From the NCBI GenBank assembly GCA_020860025.1, contig JAJBVC010000188.1:1-5503 (forward strand): a DNA stretch of 5,503 bases. Reading direction: 5' to 3'. Every line of letters begins with the position of its first letter. The stretch's first letter is position 1. Under the pieces are notes generated by a model. It saw nothing but the letters and a program-made list of their open reading frames with translations, ran no database searches and was not told the origin of the DNA. The position numbers and the translations under genes were made by a program. Source of the DNA: Clostridiales bacterium. Its GTDB lineage: Bacteria > Bacillota > Clostridia > Oscillospirales > Acutalibacteraceae. Below are positions 1-4,951 of the stretch, piece by piece.

Positions 1-11
1 GCTTTCTGTTT

Positions 12-34
12 CCCCCGGTAGAACCGGGGGTTTT
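12..34 (+). terminator. GC-rich hairpin with short T-tract, probable terminator of a converging gene
   Basis: CCCCCGGT (12-19) pairs perfectly with ACCGGGGG (23-30) around a 3-nt loop, and TTTT follows at 31-34 on the plus strand. Read on the minus strand the hairpin is followed by GAAACAG, so it has no U-tract in that direction. It would therefore stop plus-strand transcription arriving from the left, implying a gene beyond the window edge that converges on this gene cluster. The T-tract is short, so a structural hairpin of another kind, such as a subterminal hairpin of an IS200/IS605-type element, is also possible. Confidence 0.5.
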
Positions 35-47
35 CAGCTATTGCCGA

Positions 48-87
48 ACAAAAATAAATGTTGGAGTCCCACACCCCAACATTTATT
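48..87 (-). terminator. Rho-independent terminator of the rsmD-coaD-coiled-coil operon
   Basis: A 12-bp perfect inverted repeat, AATAAATGTTGG (53-64) and CCAACATTTATT (76-87), encloses an 11-nt loop. On the minus strand the stem runs into TTTTTGTT (complement of 47-54), a good U-tract. On the plus strand no T-run follows. It lies about 30 nt after the stop codon of the coiled-coil gene and should end the operon. The stem is AT-rich outside and GC-richer near the loop, so it is moderately strong. Confidence 0.8.
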
Positions 88-116
88 ATAGAACCAATGC
101 TTTTTAGATTTATTAG

Positions 117-680
117 TTAGCTGTTGCTTTTATTTTGAGAATTCATAATACCCTGACGAATTCTTCTGACGTCTGAAAGTGCCTTGTAAAGCGAATCGTC
201 AATAGAAAGAAGCGTATCGTCGGCATAATTATTTACAGCTGTAAGCATTTCTCTTGACTTGTTCTGAGCTGTTGTAACCATCTCATTAGCCTGATTGGTT
301 GCATTGCCGAGAATTTCAGAAGCCTGATTTTGTGCATCTTCAATATAAGAATCGCCCTGAGCCTTTGCTTTTGAAATAATGTCGGTAGCCTCCGCCTGAG
401 CGGTCGTAGTAATCTGGTCTCTTGCAACAAGCTCTCTTGCCTGCTCCTGAGCCTTAGCGACAATGTCAGCCGCCTCTTTTTTAGCCTCTTCAAGAATACT
501 GTTTCTTGAATCAACAATAGCCTTAGCCTGCTTAGTTTCCTGAGGTGTGTTAAGACGAATATCCTCAATTATTGTTTTAATTTTTTCAACATCTACAGCA
601 TATTTTTTACTGAGAGGTATTGATGTAGCGTCGTCAAGAACATCCTCTAAATCTTCAAGTAAAATGTCAGTATTTGTCAT
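117..680 (-). CDS. Hendecad-repeat coiled-coil protein, SepIVA/DivIVA-like (ATPase-stalk-like) hypothetical protein
   Basis: The 187-residue protein is soluble, with no signal peptide or membrane segment. Residues 1-54 form an acidic helical head (LLEDLEDVLDDATSIPLS, then a helix ending near 42 and a TPQE turn). Residues 55-181 are one long helix with an 11-residue periodicity: Ala at position 1, usually Ala at 5, and Ile/Leu/Met/Val at 8-9, for example AKKEAADIVAK (66-76), AQEQARELVAR (77-87), AQNQASEILGN (116-126) and ATNQANEMVTT (127-137). DQITTT (88-93) breaks the register. Such hendecads form parallel, slightly right-handed coiled coils, as in the ATP synthase b stalk, which would explain 'ATPase' labels on relatives. 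The head motif, the 'R-N-S-I-L-E-E-A' helix start and the C-terminal Y-x-D-x-x-L...R-x-x-R block resemble, from memory, mycobacterial SepIVA, a septum/elongation factor. The ATG follows the coaD stop by 2 nt, with AAAGGAG (691-697) inside the last coaD codons, so translation is coupled. Function is inferred, not shown; a structural coiled coil is certain. Confidence 0.85.
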   Translation of the reverse strand: MTNTDILLEDLEDVLDDATSIPLSKKYAVDVEKIKTIIEDIRLNTPQETKQAKAIVDSRNSILEEAKKEAADIVAKAQEQARELVARDQITTTAQAEATDIISKAKAQGDSYIEDAQNQASEILGNATNQANEMVTTAQNKSREMLTAVNNYADDTLLSIDDSLYKALSDVRRIRQGIMNSQNKSNS

Positions 681-682
681 AA

Positions 683-1165
683 TTATTTATCTCCTTTACA
701 TCTTTTATAAATATCTTCTTTAATTTCGCCGGGAACAAATGAGGAAATATCCCCACCGAGACAGCCTACTTCCTTTACCATACTTGATGACAAAAACATA
801 TTTTCGCCCTTAGCGGGAAGGAAGAGTGTTTCCATCTTCGGATACAGACTTTTATTTATAAGTGCAAGCTGAAATTCATAGTCGAAATCAGACACTGCAC
901 GAAGTCCCTTTACAATAGCCACGGCATTATGTTCTTTCGCATAATCAACCAAAAGACCGCCGTACGTATCAACCTCAATGTTATCAAGATGAATACATCT
1001 TTTAAGAAAATCAGTCCTCTGCTGTGCCGTGAACATATGCTGTTTTGCGGAATTTGTCATCACAAGAACAATGACCTTATCAAAAAGCTGAGCAGCTCTT
1101 TCAATTATATCTAAATGCCCTAAGGTTACAGGGTCAAAACTACCGGGGCATATGGCAATTTTCAT
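683..1165 (-). CDS. coaD: Phosphopantetheine adenylyltransferase
   Basis: CoaD (PPAT) transfers AMP from ATP to 4'-phosphopantetheine to give dephospho-CoA, the penultimate step of coenzyme A synthesis in the cytosol; the enzyme is normally a hexamer. The 160 residues match the usual length. Visible family motifs are PGSFDPVTLGH at 7-17, with the nucleotidyltransferase T-x-G-H signature (T14, H17); Lys41, equivalent to the substrate-binding lysine; KGLRAVSDFDYE at 86-97 with Arg89; and LSSSMVKEV at 125-133, the ATP-binding serine motif. The start is ATG, one base after the rsmD stop; its Shine-Dalgarno AAAGGAG (1173-1179) lies within the last rsmD codons, 7 nt from the ATG, indicating translational coupling. 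The rsmD-coaD pair is widely conserved in bacteria. No key residue is missing. Confidence 0.98.
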   Translation of the reverse strand: MKIAICPGSFDPVTLGHLDIIERAAQLFDKVIVLVMTNSAKQHMFTAQQRTDFLKRCIHLDNIEVDTYGGLLVDYAKEHNAVAIVKGLRAVSDFDYEFQLALINKSLYPKMETLFLPAKGENMFLSSSMVKEVGCLGGDISSFVPGEIKEDIYKRCKGDK

Positions 1166-1166
1166 A

Positions 1167-1709
1167 TCAGCTCTCCTTTCGATAAAGCGTCAGCTTAGTT
1201 TTACCGTAATTGCGTGACCTGTCAACATACCATCCTGATATATTTTCAGGAAGTTTTTCATCTCGTGAAGTTTCGCAAACAATTATACCGTTTGCCGACA
1301 TAAGCCTAACAAGCTTCGGCAGGCACTTATCAATGACGCCTTTATTATAAGGAGGATCCAAAAAGGCAATATCAAAATTATCTTTTCTGAGCAGGAAAGC
1401 CTCTGCATCGCCTAAAACAAATTTCGCCTTATCGCCAAAAGCACAATGTGAAACATTTTCCTTTACAACCGCCATAGCCTGCCTGTTGCTTTCAACAAAA
1501 GTACAGTAGCTTGCTCCTCTTGACAATGCTTCTATACCAAGCTGACCAGAACCCGCAAAAAGGTCAAGCACCCTTTTGTCATCAAGTTCAAACTGTATCA
1601 TTGAAAACAGTGCTTCCTTAACAGACTGCGTTGTAGGTCTTGTAACATCCTCGCCGGGCAGTGTTTGTAATTTTCTGCCCCTAACGGTGCCGGTAATAAC
1701 ACGTATCAT
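1167..1709 (-). CDS. rsmD: 16S rRNA (guanine(966)-N(2))-methyltransferase RsmD
   Basis: RsmD methylates N2 of G966 in 16S rRNA within the assembled or assembling 30S subunit, using S-adenosylmethionine. The 180-residue protein has the full family pattern: an N-terminal beta-strand with GRKL (11-14), the RPT motif at 24-26 that precedes KEALFSMI, the SAM-binding glycine loop LDLFAGSGQLGIEALSRGA (48-66), an acidic E73 ending motif II, the catalytic DPPY tetrad at 118-121 that flips and holds the target base, and the terminal YGKTKLTLY strand. Its ATG is preceded by GAGGA (1716-1720) at 6 nt. It is the first gene of an operon with coaD and the coiled-coil gene, and is driven by a near-consensus promoter at 1769-1797. 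RsmD is sometimes described simply as a DNA methylase because of the N6 class DPPY motif; the RPT and FAGSG context supports the rRNA enzyme. Confidence 0.96.
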   Translation of the reverse strand: MIRVITGTVRGRKLQTLPGEDVTRPTTQSVKEALFSMIQFELDDKRVLDLFAGSGQLGIEALSRGASYCTFVESNRQAMAVVKENVSHCAFGDKAKFVLGDAEAFLLRKDNFDIAFLDPPYNKGVIDKCLPKLVRLMSANGIIVCETSRDEKLPENISGWYVDRSRNYGKTKLTLYRKES

Positions 1710-1719
1710 TCTTAATCCT

Positions 1720-1758
1720 CTGCTGACAGCAGTGAATTGTCAAAACTGTACGCTGTCA
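1720..1758 (-). promoter_or_regulatory. Overlapping inverted repeats in the rsmD 5' leader
   Basis: TGACAGC (1724-1730) is the exact complement of GCTGTCA (1752-1758), giving a 7-bp stem with a 21-nt loop in the leader RNA. The left arm also sits inside a local palindrome, CTGCTGACAGCAG (1720-1732), that can fold alone into a 5-bp stem with a 3-nt loop. The two folds are mutually exclusive, and the small hairpin abuts the Shine-Dalgarno GAGGA (1716-1720). The inverted repeats are seen directly; a regulatory role is inference, and an operator for a dimeric regulator just downstream of the transcription start is an alternative. Confidence 0.35.
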
Positions 1759-1768
1759 TTTGATTATT

Positions 1769-1797
1769 ATTATACAAATAAGAAAATCATTCGTCAA
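1769..1797 (-). promoter_or_regulatory. Sigma-A promoter of the rsmD-coaD operon
   Basis: On the minus strand TTGACG (complement of 1792-1797) is followed after exactly 17 bp by a perfect TATAAT (complement of 1769-1774). Eleven of the twelve hexamer bases match the consensus. Transcription should start near 1762, giving a leader of about 50 nt before the rsmD ATG. The -35 box begins 18 nt past the uvrC stop codon, and no terminator hairpin is seen between uvrC and this promoter, so read-through from uvrC may add to expression. Confidence 0.85.
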
Positions 1798-1814
1798 GGT
1801 GATTAACATTATTT

Positions 1815-3635
1815 TTACAATTTGTGATAAAAATTATAAATATTAACCGCATTTTTTTGAGATATTGAAGAAACCTGCTCCAATTCTTCAACCGTTGCAT
1901 TCTTAATTGCAGTTATGGTTTTAAAATGCTTGAGAAGTGCTTTTGCCTTTGCGTCGCCTATACCGCTGATTTTCGTAAGCGATGTTGAAAGCGTACTCTT
2001 TTTATGCTTATTGTGATGATATGTTATGGCAAAGCGATGCACTTCCTCCTGTATATTCGATACGAGAGTAAACACCCTGCGATGAGAATTTATTTCTATT
2101 TCGCCGCCGTTTACGGCAATAGCACGTGTCCTGTGCTTATTATCCTTAACCATTCCGAAAACGGGAACATTAAGCCCCATAGAATTTATAACGGGAAGCA
2201 CTGCATTCACCTGCGGTTCGCCGCCGTCAAGCAAGATTAAATCGGGAAGAATTTTAAATGTACTCCCTTCCTCATCGTTATAATAATGATTAAATCGGCG
2301 AGTCAGCACCTCTTGCATAGAACCTACATCATTTTGACCGTCAAATCCCTTGATTGCAAAACGCTTGTATGCACTTTTCATAGGACGGCCGTTATGAAAA
2401 ACGACCATTCCCGCTACATTATCGGCACCGAATGTATGGGAAATATCGTATGATTCAATATATTCGGGCAGCTTTTCAAGTCCTAAAAGAGTGCGAAGCT
2501 CCTCAAGAGTCGCAAGCTCTCTGCCGAGTCTTCCCTGCTGCTGCGCAAGATGCTCGTTTGCATTATTTATGCACATATTTACAATTGACAGGTGCTCTCC
2601 CTTTTGAGGATGAATAAACTCTACCTTTTTGCCACGGTTATTTTCAAGAAATTCGTGTAAAAGCTCCTCGTCCTCAATCTCGCCGTCAACCGCAATTCGT
2701 GACGGTATACGATTTCGTATTGAGTAGTAGCGTTCAATAAGTTCAAACCTTGAACGAGGTAAATCGTCAACTGCGTCAATAATCCAAAATTCTGAATCCG
2801 TAAGCCTGCCGTATTCAAATCTGATAACCTCAAAACAGGCTTTTTTATTTGAATTAACAAGAGCAAAAACGTCCTCCTCGGGAACGTTTATTGAAACTAC
2901 CTTCTGCTTTTCATCAAGATTTGTTATTGCCTTTATTCTGTCACGAAGCTTTGCTGCCTCCTCAAATTTCAGCTCGTCGGAAAGTTGCTGCATTTGCTGC
3001 TGCATTTCCTTGACCGCCTTAACACTGCCGCCTTTAAGAAAAGAGATTGCATCTTTAATATTATCGGCATATTCCTCTTTACTTATTCTGCCGGCACACG
3101 GAGCCGAGCATAATCCCATAAATCCGTTAAGGCACGGACGGCTCTTTTTGTAATCACGAGGAAACTGTTTATTACAACGTGGAAGCTTATATATTTTCAA
3201 CGTTTCATCAACAGCCTGCTTTACCGAAAAATTAGACGTATACGGGCCTATATAAGTCGCATCGTCATCGTCAATCTGCTTACATTCTCTAATACTCGGA
3301 AATTCACCTTTAGTTATCTTGATATAATGATAGCCCTTGTCATCCTTTAAAAGGATATTGTATTTAGGCTGATGCTGTTTTATCAGTGAACATTCAAGCA
3401 CAAGTGCTTCAAATTCACTGTCACAGAGAATATAATCAAAATCGTCAACATTTTCAACCATTCTTATTACTTTAATGGAATGGTTTGAATGAGAACCAAA
3501 ATAGGAGGAAACACGGTTTTTAAGTTTTTTAGCCTTACCGATATATATAATTTTTTTATCTTTATTTTTCATTATATAAACGCCCGGCTGCAGTGGCAGC
3601 GCCATTGCTTTTTTACGCAGTTCACGCTCTGTCAT
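1815..3635 (-). CDS. uvrC: Excinuclease ABC subunit C (UvrC)
   Basis: UvrC makes both incisions around a DNA lesion bound by UvrB in nucleotide excision repair. At 606 residues it is full length. Domains in order: a GIY-YIG nuclease for the 3' cut at about 14-95 (GVY at 18-20, YIG at 31-33, Arg41, the conserved SEFEALVLE acidic stretch at 73-81); a cysteine-rich linker with C154, C168, C176 and C180, matching the four cysteines reported to hold a 4Fe-4S cluster in E. coli UvrC; a UVR helical hairpin binding UvrB at about 207-238 (LKFEEAAKLRDRI); the RNase H-like 5' nuclease with Asp397 (YDISH), Asp470 (LLDGG) and His533 (VHRFAIT); and a C-terminal helix-hairpin-helix DNA-binding region from about 552 (ISGIGDAKAKALL). 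The ATG lies 5 nt after a perfect AAAGGAGG (3641-3648). It is separated from the upstream HPr gene by a terminator and has its own probable promoter, so it is likely a single-gene unit. Confidence 0.98.
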   Translation of the reverse strand: MTERELRKKAMALPLQPGVYIMKNKDKKIIYIGKAKKLKNRVSSYFGSHSNHSIKVIRMVENVDDFDYILCDSEFEALVLECSLIKQHQPKYNILLKDDKGYHYIKITKGEFPSIRECKQIDDDDATYIGPYTSNFSVKQAVDETLKIYKLPRCNKQFPRDYKKSRPCLNGFMGLCSAPCAGRISKEEYADNIKDAISFLKGGSVKAVKEMQQQMQQLSDELKFEEAAKLRDRIKAITNLDEKQKVVSINVPEEDVFALVNSNKKACFEVIRFEYGRLTDSEFWIIDAVDDLPRSRFELIERYYSIRNRIPSRIAVDGEIEDEELLHEFLENNRGKKVEFIHPQKGEHLSIVNMCINNANEHLAQQQGRLGRELATLEELRTLLGLEKLPEYIESYDISHTFGADNVAGMVVFHNGRPMKSAYKRFAIKGFDGQNDVGSMQEVLTRRFNHYYNDEEGSTFKILPDLILLDGGEPQVNAVLPVINSMGLNVPVFGMVKDNKHRTRAIAVNGGEIEINSHRRVFTLVSNIQEEVHRFAITYHHNKHKKSTLSTSLTKISGIGDAKAKALLKHFKTITAIKNATVEELEQVSSISQKNAVNIYNFYHKL

Positions 3636-3661
3636 AACTTCCTCCTTTACTTTGTTTTATT

Positions 3662-3670
3662 ATTTTAACA
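3662..3670 (-). promoter_or_regulatory. Probable extended -10 promoter of uvrC
   Basis: On the minus strand TGT-TAAAAT (complement of 3662-3670) fits the extended -10 form TGnTATAAT with one change in the hexamer. The region 17 bp upstream offers only a weak -35 (TTTATT in a T-rich run), which is usual for extended -10 promoters. Transcription would start near 3655, leaving a leader of about 20 nt containing the AAAGGAGG site of uvrC. It lies downstream of the HPr terminator, as a dedicated promoter should. Confidence 0.5.
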
Positions 3671-3698
3671 TAAACAAATAAAAAAATAAAGAACGTTC

Positions 3699-3743
3699 AA
3701 AAAGCCGAGGTGCCATAAGCAATCATCTTATGACACCTCAGCT
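3699..3743 (-). terminator. Strong Rho-independent terminator after the HPr gene
   Basis: Arms 3703-3719 and 3727-3743 pair around a 7-nt loop. On the plus strand two positions are C/A mismatches, but in the minus-strand RNA these become U-G wobbles. The RNA arm AGCUGAGGUGUCAUAAG thus pairs along all 17 positions with its partner and runs into UUUUU (complement of 3699-3703). This strand-specific pairing shows it serves minus-strand transcription, ending the HPr transcript and insulating uvrC. Confidence 0.9.
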
Positions 3744-3764
3744 AACATTGCTTTTTTAGAAAAA

Positions 3765-4028
3765 TTACTCTGTAAATCCTGACTTAACAAGCGAAACAAG
3801 ACCTTCAACAGCGTCCTCTTCATCAGAACCGTCAGCGATAATTCTAATATCTGTACCGCCCATAATACCCAAAGAAAGAACACCTAAAAGGCTCTTTGCA
3901 TTCACTCTTCTCTCTTCCTTTTCAACCCAAATTGAAGACTTGAATTCATTTGCCTTCTGAATAAAGAAAGTTGCGGGACGAGCATGAAGACCTACTTGAT
4001 TTTCTACCTTAACATCTTTAACAAACAT
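3765..4028 (-). CDS. ptsH: HPr family phosphocarrier protein
   Basis: HPr carries phosphate from enzyme I to the sugar-specific EIIA proteins of the phosphotransferase system and, in Firmicutes, acts as a cofactor of CcpA when phosphorylated on Ser46 by HPr kinase. The 87-residue protein is standard length. The active-site histidine is His15 in GLHARPAT (13-20), with Arg17 present; the regulatory serine is Ser46 in NAKSLLGVLSLGI (43-55). Both phosphorylation sites are thus intact, so it is a true HPr rather than a Crh-type protein lacking His15. The ATG has a GAGAGG Shine-Dalgarno (4037-4042) 8 nt upstream. The gene stands alone between its own promoter and a strong terminator, with no enzyme I gene in the window, so it may work mainly as a regulator or with components encoded elsewhere. 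Whether it is the only HPr in the genome cannot be seen here. Confidence 0.95.
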   Translation of the reverse strand: MFVKDVKVENQVGLHARPATFFIQKANEFKSSIWVEKEERRVNAKSLLGVLSLGIMGGTDIRIIADGSDEEDAVEGLVSLVKSGFTE

Positions 4029-4065
4029 AATAATTACCTCTCATCCATTATAAAATAATTAAAAT

Positions 4066-4077
4066 ACAATATATTGT
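4066..4077. repeat. 12-bp perfect palindrome in the HPr leader
   Basis: ACAATATATTGT is a perfect 12-bp palindrome about 27-38 nt downstream of the predicted HPr transcription start. It also sits inside a second inverted pair, ATACA (4064-4068) and TGTAT (4077-4081). It could be an operator for a dimeric repressor. The surrounding DNA is very AT-rich, so chance is a real alternative. Confidence 0.3.
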
Positions 4078-4110
4078 GTATAATAATATATTTTTCTTGC
4101 TTCTTTACAT

Positions 4111-4138
4111 ATTATACCACCATTTTTATTTCGGTCAA
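4111..4138 (-). promoter_or_regulatory. ptsH: Strong extended -10 promoter of the HPr gene
   Basis: On the minus strand TTGACC (complement of 4133-4138) is followed after 16 bp by a perfect TATAAT (complement of 4111-4116), preceded by TGG, which gives the extended -10 form TGnTATAAT. Transcription should start near 4104, leaving a leader of about 75 nt. The bases upstream of the -35 (4139-4160) are AT-rich, as in an UP element. This is the best-supported promoter in the window after that of rsmD and fits high expression of HPr. Confidence 0.85.
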
Positions 4139-4141
4139 TAA

Positions 4142-4171
4142 TTGTTAATAAAGTTCGTTTGACTTGTTAAT
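4142..4171. repeat. Direct repeat TTGTTAAT, two copies 22 bp apart
   Basis: TTGTTAAT occurs at 4142-4149 and again at 4164-4171, an offset of 22 bp or about two helical turns, so both copies face the same side of the DNA. They lie just upstream of the HPr -35 box. The placement suits an activator site or paired UP-element tracts, but the motif is short and AT-rich, so the role is speculative. Confidence 0.25.
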
Positions 4172-4219
4172 TTCAACTAAAATTTTTGGCGGGTATTTGT
4201 ACAATTTTCACAGAATTTT

Positions 4220-4951
4220 TTAATCTTTTTCAAGTTTCGACAATATAGCTTTATCCTCTTTGGTAAGATTTGCGTTTTCAAGCATATCGGGTCTGCGCTT
4301 ATATGTACGCTCTATTGATTTTTCACGGCGCCATTTTTCAACATTTGCATGGTGACCCGAAAGCAAAACCTCAGGAACGTCTCTGCCGTTCCACGTTGCC
4401 GGGTGAGTATACTGCGGATATTCCAAAAGCGAATTAAAATGACTTTCCTCTTCAAAACATTCGTCGTCGCTTAAAACACCCGGAAGCATTCTTGAAACAG
4501 AATCGGCAACAATCAAAGCCGGAAGTTCGCCGCCCGTCAGCACATAGTCGCCGACAGAAATTTCTTCAGGCTGCAGCTCTTCAATAACTCGCTCGTCAAT
4601 TCCTTCGTAATGTCCGCAAAGCAGTGCGATATGTTCCATTTTTGAAAGTTCCTTAACCCTGTTTTGAGTCAGCGTTTTACCCTGCGGTGTAAGATAGATA
4701 AGGTGAGGCAGATTTCCGTTCTCATCCGCAAGCGACATATAACAGTCATAAATCGGCTGCGGTGCCATAATCATACCCATTCCGCCGCCGTAAGGCTTGT
4801 CATCAACACGGCGATGCTTGTCAAGCGTAAAATCACGAATATCAATACAGTTAATTTCTACCTTTTCGGCTTTTCTGGCTCTGCCGATAATTGATTCGCT
4901 CATAACTGAATTGCACATATCGGGGAACAGAGTTAATATATCAATTCTCAT
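4220..4951 (-). CDS. trmD: tRNA (guanine(37)-N(1))-methyltransferase TrmD
   Basis: TrmD is the SPOUT-class enzyme that methylates N1 of G37 next to the anticodon of tRNAs reading CNN codons, preventing +1 frameshifting; it works as a knotted dimer. With the ATG at 4951 the protein has 243 residues, the family norm, and begins MRIDILTLFP. Motifs seen are PYGGGMGM (53-60), LLCGHYEGIDERV (110-122), the SAM-binding trefoil-knot segment SVGDYVLTGGELP (132-144), Arg154 in SVSRMLPGVL, LEYPQYTHP (176-184) and LLSGHHANVEKWRRE (196-210). At the place of the catalytic Asp169 of E. coli TrmD the residue appears to be Glu169. A TTG one codon upstream (4954) is a possible alternative start but is less likely. 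The start overlaps the end of rimM by 11 nt, giving translational coupling. No clear terminator follows in the 191-nt gap. Confidence 0.97.
   Translation of the reverse strand: MRIDILTLFPDMCNSVMSESIIGRARKAEKVEINCIDIRDFTLDKHRRVDDKPYGGGMGMIMAPQPIYDCYMSLADENGNLPHLIYLTPQGKTLTQNRVKELSKMEHIALLCGHYEGIDERVIEELQPEEISVGDYVLTGGELPALIVADSVSRMLPGVLSDDECFEEESHFNSLLEYPQYTHPATWNGRDVPEVLLSGHHANVEKWRREKSIERTYKRRPDMLENANLTKEDKAILSKLEKD

Noticed and set aside
233..568. 111-residue minus-strand open frame inside the coiled-coil gene
   Set aside because: It is a second reading frame of the repetitive coiled-coil gene and gives an Arg/Leu-rich product typical of frame shadows of Ala/Glu/Gln-rich helices.
1734..1742. 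A second TTGACA-like -35 in the rsmD leader
   Set aside because: No acceptable -10 hexamer follows at 16-18 bp; the downstream bases are the Shine-Dalgarno and start of rsmD.
1576..1806. 76-residue plus-strand open frame antisense to the start of rsmD
   Set aside because: It runs across the rsmD promoter and start, where the minus-strand signals are far stronger, and it resembles no known protein.
2621..2866. 81-residue minus-strand open frame within uvrC
   Set aside because: It lies entirely inside the uvrC coding region in another frame, and no break in uvrC is present that would make it a frameshifted piece.
2991..3010. Short tandem tgctgcattt repeats inside uvrC
   Set aside because: They encode the Gln/Met-rich M-Q-Q-Q-M-Q-Q part of the UVR helical hairpin and are explained by the protein sequence.
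4047..4052. Second TATAAT close to the HPr start codon
   Set aside because: There is no -35 at 16-18 bp, and transcription would begin at or inside the ribosome binding site, so the upstream extended -10 promoter is preferred.
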